From Glandiceps talaboti (taxonomy: Eukaryota > Hemichordata > Enteropneusta > Spengelidae): 64,000 nt of DNA. Below are positions 26,801 to 33,143 of this stretch, in pieces. The DNA lies in assembly GCF_964340395.1 (NCBI RefSeq), contig NC_135562.1, positions 5,007,134 through 5,071,133 on the forward strand, in the 5' to 3' direction. The notes under the pieces are model-generated. The model saw only the letters and a program-made list of their open reading frames with translations, was not told the origin of the DNA and ran no database searches. The position numbers and the translations under genes were made by a program. How positions within the stretch are numbered: position 1 is the first letter of the stretch; every line of letters starts with the position of its first letter.

Positions 26801-29800
26801 TCATTTGATAAGAACAGTTTTATGGCCATTTTACATAATAGTTCACATTCACAAACAAATTTCCAGTCATTTCATGTTCACATAAAGAGGCCATAAAACT
26901 GTTCTTATCAAACCATGGTGTGTAATACAAGTATCTGCTGTTCCAACATGCTGAGCACAGTTATAATCCAATTCAGTTGTTTACTTTCCCTGTTTGTAAC
27001 AGGTTCTGTTTGTCAATGGTCTGATGTCAGCAGTTGTAGTACTCTTTGTGCGTATTTACTTGATATGACTTCACTCCATAGTTTCTCATGTGATGTGTGT
27101 TTACCTATATACTTATTGAAGATACTTAGTGCATCCAAAATTTGGTGTAGACCAAAACTTTCCCATCAACTATTTATGAAATAGTATTCAAATATTTTCA
27201 AATGAATGGTACCAAATTTGTGAATGAGCCATTTCTAAAATTAGCGTGACAGGTAACATATGTTGTAATAAATTACACAATGGTGCCAAACAAGTGCAAT
27301 ACAGTATACCAAATGCTGTCTGGGTATATTTCAAGAGCCACCATGTACACCTACATGTAGTGACATTGGCATGAAAAACAAAGGAAAAAAAATATTTGTT
27401 TTCACCTTCCGTAAAAATCAGAACATGCTAATGCTTACATGTATAGTGAGTATTTTGGATTACTAGTCTTTTTTTACAAACTGTAATTTACCAACCATTT
27501 ATCCTGACACCAATAAATGCAGAGATGTGACACACTTAGGTAATCATTAACTAAACAACATTGAAACTTGTTTGCTTTCTGTACTGAGATCTACCTGCCA
27601 TTATGTAGACATGTCATTCATTGTCTTTATACTGCACAGGTGTGGTAATATTTTCTACAATGTCAATAATCTTTCATTCTGTAACATTTCAGTCTGTGAT
27701 GTAAATGAAATAGCTCTATTTTAACATTGACCTCTGACCTTAAAGGTCATTGTCAAGTTGATGTCCTTATTTTGTACAGAAAATTCATTTCTGAAAATAA
27801 AGTAATTCATTACACTTAAAGTTTGAAAAATTTATGGTTTCTGGTATTTGACCTTTGACCTGTAAGGTCATTGTCAAATTTGATGTGCACATTTTAAGTA
27901 GAAAGTTTATCACAGACAATATGATTCAAAACTTAACACAGAAACATTGGCTTACCAGGTATATTCCACATAAAATTTTGACAAATTAAGGTTTCCAACA
28001 TTTGACCTTTGACCTTAAAGGTCACTGTCACTAGTTAAAGAAACATAGGTCAATATTCCATATAAAGTTTGGAAATATATTGTTGTCAGGCGTGCATTTG
28101 TCTTTTGAATAATTTATGATAACATTGTTATTTTCAGCCGAAACCCAAGAAGATAGAATTATCTCAGAAAACAGGTATGCCAAAAGACGTCTTACCAAAA
28201 CGTAACCAGCCAAGGAGGCCAGTCAATGACAGTGATAGTGACAGTGATGATTTAGACGAAGATTTCAAAAGACCGGTAGCCCCACCAAGACGTAAAAATG
28301 AAACCCCAGAAGAACGAAGAGCTAGAAAACAGATGGTGAAACAAGACAGGAGGGTAAGGGATTACATCAATATTCCACAAGAGTCTGTAGTTTCGCAGTT
28401 TGTCAATATTGCTCACTTTCTTCTACACTATTCCATATTGATCTGCACAGATAATATGAAGTATTTTATAAGGTTCATTCTGATTGGTTAGAAAACATAG
28501 GAAACAAGCACATCTATTGGCTGTATTGATGAGTGATAAAGTATATGTAAGTTGTCCAATCAGTGGCAATCTTGTAATAGCTTCACATCTGCAGTGTATG
28601 CATGAAATAGTAAATCAGTTTTTCAGAAAGTCTTTTAGTTTACTGTTTGTCATTGCTGCTGTCTGACCAGTGTGCCCTCTAAGCCAATTTGACGTGCCAC
28701 ACATTTTCTAGAGACACACCATAATTTGGTGTTTCCCTATCTATTACTATGTGGTGACTCACAAGAAATGACAGTTTTTATCATTTTGACGCTCAACAAC
28801 AAAATTTGGCTATCATTAGAGGGCACACTGTGTCTGACATACATACCATTCTGTAACAGTATGGATCTCTAGCATATGCAAGAAAACATGCATATTAATG
28901 AGATTCATGATATGATTGTGATGTGATTCTATGAAGGCTGTAGTTTTTTCTGTTTGTTTTGGCTGTGTCATTGCAGTTATCATGACAGTAGGGAAGGTAG
29001 CATAATCTGTAACTTGGGTCTAAAATCTTTTGTGCCCAGGACAGTGTACAGACAGTTTGCTAGTCGACCTCTCAAAATAGTGGCTGTACATCTGATAGGA
29101 AGAAATAAATAACACAGAGAACATTTGGAAAACAATGGAAAACCTGAACTAGACACTCACACATGAAAAATAATATATAACAAAATAAAATAAAAAATAT
29201 ACCTACCCCACCTATTCTTAAATTGAGCATAATTGGAATCACAATTTTTTTTTTATTGGGCGTAAGCCAAAGTTGGCCTTTAACAACACTAAATTACCAA
29301 CCCAGTTTATGCTATTTCCTGATGCGAGCTCTCTATTAGTTATAAGGCATGATTCAACATGTTTTAGTTATTAGAAGTATGTTCTTGATTTGACACACAG
29401 ATAAACCCTGTGAAACCAAAACATTACAAGCTGTGCGTCTGTGTGATAGTTGTTGATGGGTGCTGTTACTCATGGCAACAATGGTTGGCAGTTTGCCACA
29501 ACTATACATTTTTGCTTTGGTTTCAGAACCAGGTTTTCAGTAACAGAGGTGATTTTAAAAACTTTTATAGTTTCACAGCCATCCATTGGAATCTCGTGTA
29601 AATTGCAGGAACTCGGGTAGAATTTACCTGCTCAGAACAATTAACACTGTAGAAGGAAAACAATATTTTTTGGTGTATTCTGATTATGAATTTGTCTTTT
29701 CATTACAGGATCGACGTGTAGAAAAGAAAGCCAACCAGCAAGCTTTCAAAACTGAAGAAAAAAGACAGGAAAAAGTTATGATAAACTTACAACAGAATAT

Positions 29801-29822
29801 GCAAGGAATGAAGATGACATAA
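2701..29822 (+). CDS. LTV1: LTV1 ribosome biogenesis factor (8 visible exons, 5' end outside window)
   Basis: Join 2701-2856, 4224-4311, 5103-5259, 6302-6503, 7952-8079, 10848-11163, 28138-28353, 29709-29822: 458 residues plus TAA, every junction GT-AG and in phase. Recognised from family blocks in the correct order: KYGVYFEDDYNYLQHLKEP, LNKAAPISGPRLDLDPD, DNELDDDFILQANE, EETKSRFTSYSMTSSV, RFEKIYEQYDDDEIGALD, EEWDCETVISTYSNLHNHP, SQKTGMPKDVLPK and the basic tail RRVEKKANQQAFK. In yeast and human, LTV1 joins ENP1 and RPS3 on the nascent 40S beak, helps late pre-40S maturation and export, and is released after casein kinase 1 phosphorylation. The protein is very acidic in its middle with a basic C-terminus, as in the family. 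Human LTV1 is 475 residues; about 50 N-terminal residues (the histidine-rich MPHRKKK-type start) are missing here. The sixth visible intron holds a whole transposon. Identification is firm; expression is not shown. Confidence 0.95.
3380..3610 (+). repeat. Two diverged tandem copies, about 125 bp
   Basis: A segment with GTGCATA ... TTGAAAAATAATTAACACAA ... CCAATCTCTT recurs once about 125-130 bp later with several substitutions, inside the LTV1 intron 2857-4223. Nothing else was recognised in this intron apart from a TCAC run at 3080-3105 and a G run at about 3117-3132. Confidence 0.55.
4224..4311 (+). CDS. LTV1: LTV1 visible exon 2
   Basis: 88 bp, phase 0 in and phase 1 out; acceptor atttatag, donor cag|gtaagg. 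Encodes the LPASAFGSQVEEKTGMLNKA segment, matching the LPSSVFASE-type block of vertebrate LTV1. Confidence 0.92.
4511..4740 (+). repeat. Three tandem copies of a 77-78 bp unit
   Basis: Copies start at 4511, 4588 and 4666 with CAACCCAGCTGTATAATTGG and share GGTAGGATAGAGGTT. They lie in the LTV1 intron 4312-5102. The antisense open frame over them is a by-product of the repeat. Confidence 0.8.
5103..5259 (+). CDS. LTV1: LTV1 visible exon 3
   Basis: 157 bp, phase 1 in and phase 2 out; acceptor gatattag, donor aag|gtttgt (weak after position +2). Encodes PRLDLDPDVVAAMDEDFDF and DDDFILQAN, the most conserved acidic part of LTV1. Confidence 0.92.
5344..5590 (+). repeat. Dispersed repeat copy in an LTV1 intron
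   Basis: Shares CCATAGCAAAGATACCC, GGCATAAGATC-like and ATTTCCTGGAGTGGC blocks with two copies near 40245-40600. The middle (TGACTCTCCAGAACCCATA) matches in inverted order there. No terminal repeat was fixed. Confidence 0.5.
5699..6301 (+). repeat. Degenerate tandem copies of the exon-4 acceptor region
   Basis: At least five units of roughly 95-130 bp begin GTTAGTTTGTAAGTGAA... and end with a pyrimidine tract such as CTCTCTCCTCACAACAG. Several carry decayed exon starts (GTGTAGCTGACATTGATGAC near 6012). The last unit runs into the real acceptor of the exon at 6302. Confidence 0.65.
6302..6503 (+). CDS. LTV1: LTV1 visible exon 4
   Basis: 202 bp, phase 2 in and phase 0 out; acceptor ctctccacag, donor aag|gtaaaa. 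Encodes the EETKSRFTSYSMTSSVIKRN block. The intron just upstream holds several decayed copies of this acceptor and exon start (see 5699-6301). Confidence 0.93.
6543..7010 (+). repeat. Four-copy tandem repeat with alternating 120/114-bp units
   Basis: Units start with GTGTTGTGAAAACTTAATTC at 6543, 6663, 6777 and 6897. Units 1 and 3 contain GATTTTAGAG-type sequence where units 2 and 4 have a 6-7 bp deletion, so the true repeat is a 234-bp dimer present twice. Non-coding, in the LTV1 intron 6504-7951. Confidence 0.9.
7952..8079 (+). CDS. LTV1: LTV1 visible exon 5
   Basis: 128 bp, phase 0 in and phase 2 out; acceptor atctttcaaag, donor aag|gtatgt. Encodes IYEQYDDDEIGALDHEEVAG, nearly identical to the vertebrate EQYDDDEIGALD block. 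Confidence 0.93.
8080..10847. other. LTV1 intron between visible exons 5 and 6
   Basis: 2.8 kb, AT-rich. Contains a G run at about 9101-9112 and the possible LINE tail at 9380-9515. No coding block or RNA gene recognised. Confidence 0.5.
9380..9515 (+). mobile_element. Possible LINE 3' tail
   Basis: A non-coding stretch ends in CTTTGAATAAAAGTTAAATAAATG and AAATA repeats, like 3' untranslated ends of non-LTR elements. No coding remnant is visible, so this is a weak call. Confidence 0.3.
10848..11163 (+). CDS. LTV1: LTV1 visible exon 6
   Basis: 316 bp, phase 2 in and phase 0 out; acceptor ttgattgcag, donor aag|gtatga. A variable acidic/serine stretch is followed by KEEWDCETVISTYSNLHNHP, an LTV1 signature. 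It precedes the 17-kb intron that hosts the transposon. Confidence 0.92.
11263..11500 (+). repeat. Two tandem copies of about 119 bp
   Basis: AGGTTTCTAACAAGAGTAAA ... GATAAGACTGAAATTTGCCAT is followed by a second, about 85% similar copy starting at about 11384. Located in the large LTV1 intron before the transposon. Confidence 0.75.
11501..12357. other. LTV1 large intron, left of the transposon
   Basis: Remaining intron sequence up to the insertion point. Nothing recognised beyond AT-rich unique-looking DNA; the open frame that starts at 12126 merely runs across the transposon border. Confidence 0.5.
12358..12372 (+). repeat. Left terminal inverted repeat of the EnSpm-like element
   Basis: CCCTTACCAAACTGA; 13 of 15 bases match the reverse complement of 25317-25331. 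The two sequences stop matching beyond this core. It is preceded by TC, which also follows the right end. Confidence 0.75.
12533..12616 (+). repeat. Left subterminal array, four 21-bp units
   Basis: Four 21-bp units of the form CACTGACAGCTGTCTGCAGCT, the last two diverged, just inside the left terminus. Looser copies of CAGCTCT and GTCTG lie from 12370 on. In CACTA elements such arrays bind an element-encoded protein; here that role is inferred. Confidence 0.7.
12617..13859. other. Transposon left flank, 3' of the transposase gene
   Basis: About 1.2 kb between the left subterminal array and the transposase stop codon. It should hold the transposase 3' untranslated region. No coding capacity, tRNA or further repeat was recognised. 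Confidence 0.5.
13860..15148 (-). CDS. Transposase exon 3 (terminal)
   Basis: 1289 bp including the stop; acceptor cttatttacag. Begins VLVNGIKGP, directly completing the tnp2 motif, then IDYMHCVLQG and the DUF4218 block. The C-terminal 170 residues are not recognised. The intron at 15149-15511 holds only an AT-rich tract. Confidence 0.9.
13860..17536 (-). CDS. EnSpm/CACTA-type transposase (tnp2 + DUF4218), 3 exons
   Basis: Complement join 17464-17536, 15512-17074, 13860-15148: 974 residues plus stop, all junctions GT-AG and in phase. Residues 1-24 are a short basic start (MPKRRDRREDSIEKRR). An acidic, low-complexity stretch covers about 60-225. A zinc-ribbon-like YCGKC...CPNSCC lies near 288-310. 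The tnp2 (Transposase_21) core follows, with NTDGVPVF at about 388-395, SLWPLYFVVNELP and GTCDLPA at about 475-481. The join gives NGIKGP then DLARGTGIDYMHCVLQG. DUF4218 has GPLWTHSCFHFEDTNGF at about 726-742. Asp390, Asp478 and Glu737 are the likely DDE triad of CACTA transposases; that assignment is inferred. The product would cut and paste the element by binding its ends. The alternative, a domesticated host gene, is unlikely because the gene sits between matched termini. Confidence 0.9.
15512..17074 (-). CDS. Transposase exon 2
   Basis: 1563 bp, phase 1 in and phase 1 out; acceptor cagctgcaag, donor cag|gttagt. Holds the zinc-ribbon-like cysteines and most of the tnp2 core (TDGVPVF, LWPLYFVVNELP, CDLPA). 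A shorter model starting at the in-frame ATG 17057 is possible if exon 1 is not used. Confidence 0.88.
17464..17536 (-). CDS. Transposase exon 1 (start exon)
   Basis: 73 bp: ATG at 17536, 24 codons and one base, donor ttag|gtaagt. Too short to stand out as an open frame. The phase-1 end fits the acceptor at 17075 exactly. It lies 225 bp from the divergent BEN gene start, as expected for a shared promoter. Confidence 0.75.
17537..17761. promoter_or_regulatory. Bidirectional promoter of the transposon genes
   Basis: 225 bp between two divergent start codons. It is more CpG-rich than its surroundings (TCGCGAATC, TAGCGCGGGC, GGTCGTCGACTG), has an ETS-like ACCGGAAG at about 17600 and a CCAAT at about 17637, and shows no obvious TATA box. 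Head-to-head spacing implies joint transcription of transposase and BEN protein. Functional status is inferred. Confidence 0.6.
17762..17942 (+). CDS. BEN gene exon 1
   Basis: 181 bp from ATG, phase 1 out, donor atag|gtaagt. Encodes the 60-residue N-terminal SH3/Tudor-like segment. The ATG is the first in frame after the shared promoter. Confidence 0.82.
17762..23149 (+). CDS. BEN-domain protein encoded by the EnSpm-like transposon, 7 exons
   Basis: Join 17762-17942, 19441-21057, 21715-21782, 21992-22072, 22299-22518, 22762-22910, 23135-23149: 776 residues plus TGA, every junction GT-AG and in phase. Residues 1-61 look like a small SH3/Tudor-like beta domain (WALVYFQEEDCYCSIP ... KVKVKWAHYDA ... 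DATVIKIG) of the sort that precedes BEN domains. A Lys/Arg-rich part follows, with EANKAK repeats near 169-185. Eight 27-residue Pro/Thr/Gln repeats cover 217-432, then a Ser-rich linker and a short helix near 575-595. A BEN-like domain lies at about 650-770, with VYMSAIVLTSILSECKKDAK and LNRILTNKCTAAKRSIGKKL. BEN domains bind DNA or chromatin proteins. It probably serves the transposase as an end-binding or regulatory partner; this rests on their pairing. A captured host BEN gene is the main alternative origin. Confidence 0.85.
17943..19440. other. BEN gene intron 1
   Basis: About 1.5 kb. No coding block, repeat or RNA gene recognised. The first few hundred bases keep the higher CpG content of the promoter. 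Confidence 0.5.
19441..21057 (+). CDS. BEN gene exon 2
   Basis: 1617 bp, phase 1 in and phase 1 out; acceptor tgcatttcag, donor ccag|gtatgt. Carries the basic region, EANKAK repeats, eight 81-bp repeats and the Ser-rich linker. Confidence 0.88.
19908..20555 (+). repeat. Eight 81-bp coding tandem repeats in the BEN gene
   Basis: Eight exact-length 27-codon units with consensus PSPQTTMHQTSLTPPPQQTS followed by xGINRQQ. The central units differ from each other by only one to three residues, while the first and last are more diverged, as expected from unequal exchange. Frame is preserved throughout. Confidence 0.95.
21058..21714. other. BEN gene intron 2
   Basis: 657 bp, AT-rich, with a short TG run at 21295-21314. 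Nothing else recognised. Confidence 0.5.
21715..21782 (+). CDS. BEN gene exon 3
   Basis: 68 bp, phase 1 in and phase 0 out; acceptor ttttctgtag, donor ggg|gtaagt. Encodes VPSPEAAEYIKQLFLVLCGM. Confidence 0.78.
21992..22072 (+). CDS. BEN gene exon 4
   Basis: 81 bp, phase 0 at both ends, so it can be skipped without a frameshift; acceptor catatttcag, donor caa|gtaagt. A polar linker just before the BEN domain. Confidence 0.75.
22299..22518 (+). CDS. BEN gene exon 5
   Basis: 220 bp, phase 0 in and phase 1 out; acceptor taattttcag, donor aaat|gtgagt. First half of the BEN-like domain (PVYMSAIVLTSILSECKKDA, LFHKLIEYYFPVAVLAVSTG). Confidence 0.85.
22762..22910 (+). CDS. BEN gene exon 6
   Basis: 149 bp, phase 1 in and phase 0 out; acceptor ttctttag, donor aag|gtatgt. 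Second half of the BEN-like domain, including DRDLNRILTNKCTAAKRS. Confidence 0.85.
23135..23149 (+). CDS. BEN gene exon 7 (terminal)
   Basis: Short last coding exon after a strong pyrimidine tract (ttttttctttgcag): Ser-Asn-Tyr-Met then TGA. Phase fits exon 6. An alternative is read-through of exon 6 to an early stop at 22938-22940. Confidence 0.6.
   Translation, partial: SNYM
23150..25039. other. Transposon right flank, 3' of the BEN gene
   Basis: About 1.9 kb between the BEN stop codon and the right subterminal array. Apart from the MITE at 23555-23839 it is AT-rich, with no coding gene recognised; open frames here are short and lack family features. Confidence 0.5.
23555..23839. mobile_element. 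PIF/Harbinger-like MITE in the transposon 3' flank
   Basis: 285 bp with terminal inverted repeats: the left end has AAAAATTTGTTTCTGGTCAG and the right end CTGACCAGAAACAATTTTTT. It is flanked on both sides by TTA (23552-23554, 23840-23842), the three-base TWA target of Harbinger elements. It lies inside the EnSpm-like element, so it inserted after or travels with it. Family assignment rests on the target site and is tentative. Confidence 0.6.
25040..25316 (+). repeat. Right subterminal array, about 22-bp units
   Basis: Degenerate units such as AAGTCTGTTCATTGTCTATC recur about every 22 bp between 25040 and 25190. CAGCTC/GAGCTG palindromic cores follow up to the terminus. The motif content resembles the left array in inverted orientation. 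Confidence 0.6.
25317..25331 (-). repeat. Right terminal inverted repeat of the EnSpm-like element
   Basis: Plus-strand TCATTTCGGTAAGGG; its reverse complement CCCTTACCGAAATGA mirrors the left terminus. It is followed by TC at 25332-25333. Confidence 0.75.
25334..26441. other. LTV1 large intron, right of the transposon
   Basis: 1.1 kb of intron. AGGTCAAAGGTC-like motifs in both orientations lie at about 25890 and 26000-26085. No coding block recognised. Confidence 0.5.
26442..27040. repeat. Fold-back repeat with arms of about 150 bp
   Basis: The left arm is 26442-26522 plus 26763-26827, split by a later MITE insertion. The right arm is 26889-27040. Shared blocks include AACTGCTGACATCAGACCAT, CAACTGAATTGGATTA, CAGCATGTTGGAA and GATAAGAACAGTTTTATGGC. 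The loop is about 60 bp. No target duplication was found at its outer edges. Confidence 0.8.
26532..26753. mobile_element. Fold-back MITE with 9-bp target duplication (Mutator-like)
   Basis: 222 bp, almost entirely two inverted arms of about 100 bp or more (CAATCTGATTAAAATC ... GATTTTAATCAGATTG) around a short loop near 26643. Perfect direct repeats CACTTGGCA flank it at 26523-26531 and 26754-26762. A 9-bp duplication with long inverted arms points to a Mutator/MULE-type non-autonomous element. It sits in the left arm of the larger fold-back at 26442-27040. Confidence 0.8.
27715..28060 (+). repeat. Three diverged repeats with nuclear-receptor DR1-like motifs
   Basis: TGACCTTTGACC-type direct repeats followed by AAGGTCATTGTCAA recur at about 27730, 27849 and 28002, with related sequence between them. 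The motif matches the DR1 half-site arrangement bound by HNF4/RXR receptors but also occurs in invertebrate repeats, so binding is not claimed. Confidence 0.6.
28138..28353 (+). CDS. LTV1: LTV1 visible exon 7
   Basis: 216 bp, phase 0 at both ends; acceptor tattttcag, donor agg|gtaagg. Encodes ELSQKTGMPKDVLPK, then a Ser/Asp stretch and a basic ERRARKQMVKQ helix, matching the C-terminal part of LTV1. Confidence 0.93.
28668..28830. mobile_element. hAT-like MITE with 8-bp target duplication
   Basis: 163 bp with inverted ends CAGTGTGCCCTCTAA and (T)TAGAGGGCACACTG, flanked by perfect direct repeats TGTCTGAC at 28660-28667 and 28831-28838. The CAG...CTG ends and 8-bp duplication are typical of hAT elements. 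No coding capacity. Lies in the last LTV1 intron. Confidence 0.85.
28839..29708. other. Remainder of the last LTV1 intron
   Basis: AT-rich, no coding block recognised. An acceptor with pyrimidine support occurs only at the terminal exon. Confidence 0.5.
29709..29822 (+). CDS. LTV1: LTV1 terminal exon
   Basis: 114 bp including TAA; acceptor tcattacag. Encodes DRRVEKKANQQAFKTEEKRQ and a final LQQNMQGMK, the same ending type as human LTV1. An ATTAAA hexamer at 30054-30059 is a possible poly(A) signal, not tested. Confidence 0.93.
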   Translation, partial: DRRVEKKANQQAFKTEEKRQEKVMINLQQNMQGMKMT

Positions 29823-30458
29823 AAACTTCACTGTCAACCCCTCTAGTATTGTGTTTGTTGACTGACCCTGTTGAGAGAACAATAGGACTGAACTACATTT
29901 CAGGGAAGATAGGGGTGATGTGTGGTAATCACCAGTTTTCGTGGGCAGCATTTGCTGCTAATGAAAGTGATCAGTAAAAAATTATACAATCTTAAGATTT
30001 TGCTGTATTATACTGTTAAAGCAATCTTATTCTTGAAACAATGCAACACATTAATTAAAGTAGAACTTTTAATCTTAAAAAATACCCCGACTGTTTTGCA
30101 ATTTAGCATCCCCTCACCACCCTTCCCTTCCCCTGTGCCATGACATTCATACTTCTATTTGCACTCGAGTGCATCAGTGTTATTTCTCCTTTCTTGGTTT
30201 TTATTTTTTGTTAAAGTTTGCTTCTTCTTCTGTATACCAGTTTCACTGAACAATTTATGAATTTATTTGCTATATTTTGCTGCCATAAAGTCAATATCTA
30301 ACTGTAAAATATTTGTAACAAAACAAAAAGATAGTTTCCTTTTCTTAAATATTACCAATTAGAACAGTTTCACAGAAAAATATGTTACTGGCTGATAAAA
30401 ATATTTTATAACCTTTTCTCAAAATATAAACAAATATGCATAGCAAAGAGTAGGTCTG

Positions 30459-30552
30459 TAAGGTATGCCTTGTGAGGCGCCCTCACAGATGCATTCACTT
30501 CTATGTAGGAGCAATCCAGCCGTTGAGGGCAGTGTGACATGACATACCTTAA
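30459..30552. repeat. Short inverted repeat beside the TTAA element
   Basis: About 94 bp with ends AAGGTATGCCTTGTGAGG and CATGACATACCTT and inner GCCCTCA/TGAGGGC. Possibly a tiny MITE; no target duplication was confirmed. Confidence 0.4.
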
Positions 30553-33143
30553 AGGTGATTCAAAATGCTCACATTCACTATCGCTAATTTGCTAGACGAC
30601 ATGTTTGTGAAATGCATTCTGGTTTTAAAACTTTTCAAAAGCGTCTGCAAACACCTTAAAATGACCCTTTTTCAGTCACTTCCCTTCGGATTTACTTCGA
30701 GAGTTTTCGGGTATTTCCGGTCCCACCTAGACCACGGGATTTTATGACGTCATAAAGAGACATGGATAGCACGTAGCCTATGGCGAGCGTAGTCACTAGG
30801 TGAACAAAACTCAACAGCATTGTGAAAAAATATATTGCTAGTGGTTGTAACAGACATCAGTAAACAAAAACTACACTCTACATGTCTTATTAACCAACAT
30901 TTACCGATATTTACTCACACTTTCTGACTAATTGGCAGTGTCTGTGGGTATAAATGCTAAAATATGATCTCCCCATATTATGGCAAAATAAATCAAAAAC
31001 GGCTAGACTAGATATATATAAACACTTGTAATTCATTGACTTTTATTTATCTGTTTTTTTATTATTTGCCGACAAGAAGCATTACGATACCGTGGTGACG
31101 TTTGACGGCATCCCCGGGCCAAGGACGGCATATTTTAGCCCAATCGTACTCGCGTCGCCTTTTGAACAGTGCATTTAACAACAAAGTAAACATATTTCAT
31201 CTCGAATAAATATACTAGCTATTAGAATACCAATGGGAAACTTCAAGAAGGCGTATCGGGACATGTGCCACACTATAATTGTTGGTCCAATAATACACTA
31301 ATTGATTCGATTTGCTCCGAGCATATGGAAGTACGCTCCGAGTCATTGCATCATGTACATGTAAATGGAACTGTGACCGACCTAATTTTGTTGTCCATAT
31401 ATAAAATGAGACTGACCTGCAAATTTTTCACAGTTTTCGTTGTGGTCTTGTATTGTCACATGTTTGGCTTGTGAACACAAGTTTACATCTATTATTGTCT
31501 AGGGCGTAATACTCTAGTCCGAGTCTGAAACCCATATAAAACCTAAGAAACTCGCATTCGGATCGGACAGAACAGAAGTAGGTCTCATCGACTTGTTGGG
31601 GACTCGAATTATTGCTTGTTTTTATCACGGTATACAGGTGATTATTATATATCGGTAGAGGGGTAGTGTTGTCAAGTTTTGTGCAGTCACCGCGGCCGCG
31701 GCAGTAAGCTCATACTAGGCCGCCGATCAAAGCTGAAGCAGTGTATGTACAATGTACGTATGGAATCGGGAGAGCACAGCGCACATTCGTGTCGGGTTAA
31801 ATTTATCCACGTGTTGATGTAATCCATATTTATCAATCAGATATATTGTAAAATTCTTCAAGTCGTACAGAAATAACGTCTCTAACTTCAAAACAAACCC
31901 TGAGAAACGGGACCGGACGTAGCTGCAATAATTGTAGCGTCTTGTTGCGGTTTTGTGGGTTTTTTCGTCTGTTTTGGTGACTTTTTAAGTTTTTGTGTTT
32001 AACCCGCACCTAACTTAAAAAGTCACCAAAACAGACGAAAAAACCCACAAAACCGCAACAAGACGCTACAATTATTGCAGCTAGACCGGACGTGGCTAGC
32101 CAAGTATCCGGTTGCAGGCTTTCTTTCATAACCATGTGCTGGGGTCACGACCTTGATTGCCGACGTCAATATTGTCCAATCGTATTTGATATCATGAACA
32201 TATCGCGATATTTGATTTGTTGGTTTCCTAAACTGTACACTTCGAATACCATGATTCGTTACAGAATTCTTCTAATGAATATTAAATAGGCATGTTGCAT
32301 TGTTGCATTAAATTAAGTGATATCGCAACAAGGGAAACCATACAAGTTTTCTTCCAGACGAGTTGCTAAAGTCATGTAAATGACAACACTAAACTCACGA
32401 AATTTCCTCAATTCTTTACAATTTTATTGCTGATGATATGGCAATCTAATAGCTAGTATATTTATTCAAGATAAATATGTTTACTTTGTTGCTAAATGCG
32501 CCGTTCAAAAGGCGACATCAGTGAGTATAGTCGAGTATAGTGGGCTATAATATGCTGTCGACGCCATGCCTGTCGAAGATATTGTAATGCTTCTCCTCGG
32601 CAAATAATAAAAAAAATCAGATAAATAAATTGAAACACGCGAGCGACATTACAAGTGTTTATGTATATCTACACTGTAGTCTAGGCGTTTTGATTTATTT
32701 TGCCATAATATGGGGAGATCATATTTTAGCATTTATACCCACAGACACTGCCAATCAGAGCCAATTAGTCAGAAAGTGTGAGTAAATATCGGTAAATGTT
32801 GGTTAATAAGACATGTAGAGTGTAGTTTTTGTTTACTGATGTCTGTTACAACCACTAGCAATATATTTTTTCACAATGCTGTTGAGTTTTGTTCACCTAG
32901 TGACTACGCTCGCCATAGGCTACGTGCTATCCATGTCTCTTTATGACGTCATAAAATCCCGTGGTCTAGGTGGGACCGGAAATACCCGAAAACTCTCGAA
33001 GTAAATCCGAAGGGAAGTGACTGAAAAAGGGTCATTTTAAGGTGTTTGCAGACGCTTTTGAAAAGTTTTAAAACCAGAATGCATTTCACAAACATGTCGT
33101 CTAGCAAATTAGCGATAGTGAATGTGAGCATTTTGAATCACCT
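30553..33143. mobile_element. TTAA-flanked element with about 680-bp inverted arms
   Basis: The ends read AGGTGATTCAAAATGCTCAC and its inverse, flanked by TTAA on both sides (30549-30552, 33144-33147), the target site of piggyBac and Kolobok elements. The arms run about 30553-31231 and 32445-33143. Their outer 400 bp are nearly identical, so the same 60-codon open frame occurs on both strands; the inner parts are diverged. The interior is CpG-richer than the neighbourhood (for example GCGGCCGCGG near 31690) and encodes no recognisable transposase. A younger hairpin MITE lies at 31920-32083. Confidence 0.75.
31920..32083. mobile_element. Perfect-hairpin MITE with 9-bp target duplication
   Basis: Two identical 72-bp arms (31920-31991, 32012-32083) start TAGCTGCAATAATTGTAGCG and end with the inverse, around a 20-bp loop. 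Perfect direct repeats GACCGGACG flank it at 31911-31919 and 32084-32092. The 9-bp duplication suggests a Mutator-like source; no mismatch between the arms implies a very recent insertion. Confidence 0.9.

Noticed and set aside
30565-30747. 60-codon frame that also occurs identically at 32949-33131 on the other strand
   Set aside because: Identity is explained by the inverted arms of the TTAA element; there is no sign of a protein family.
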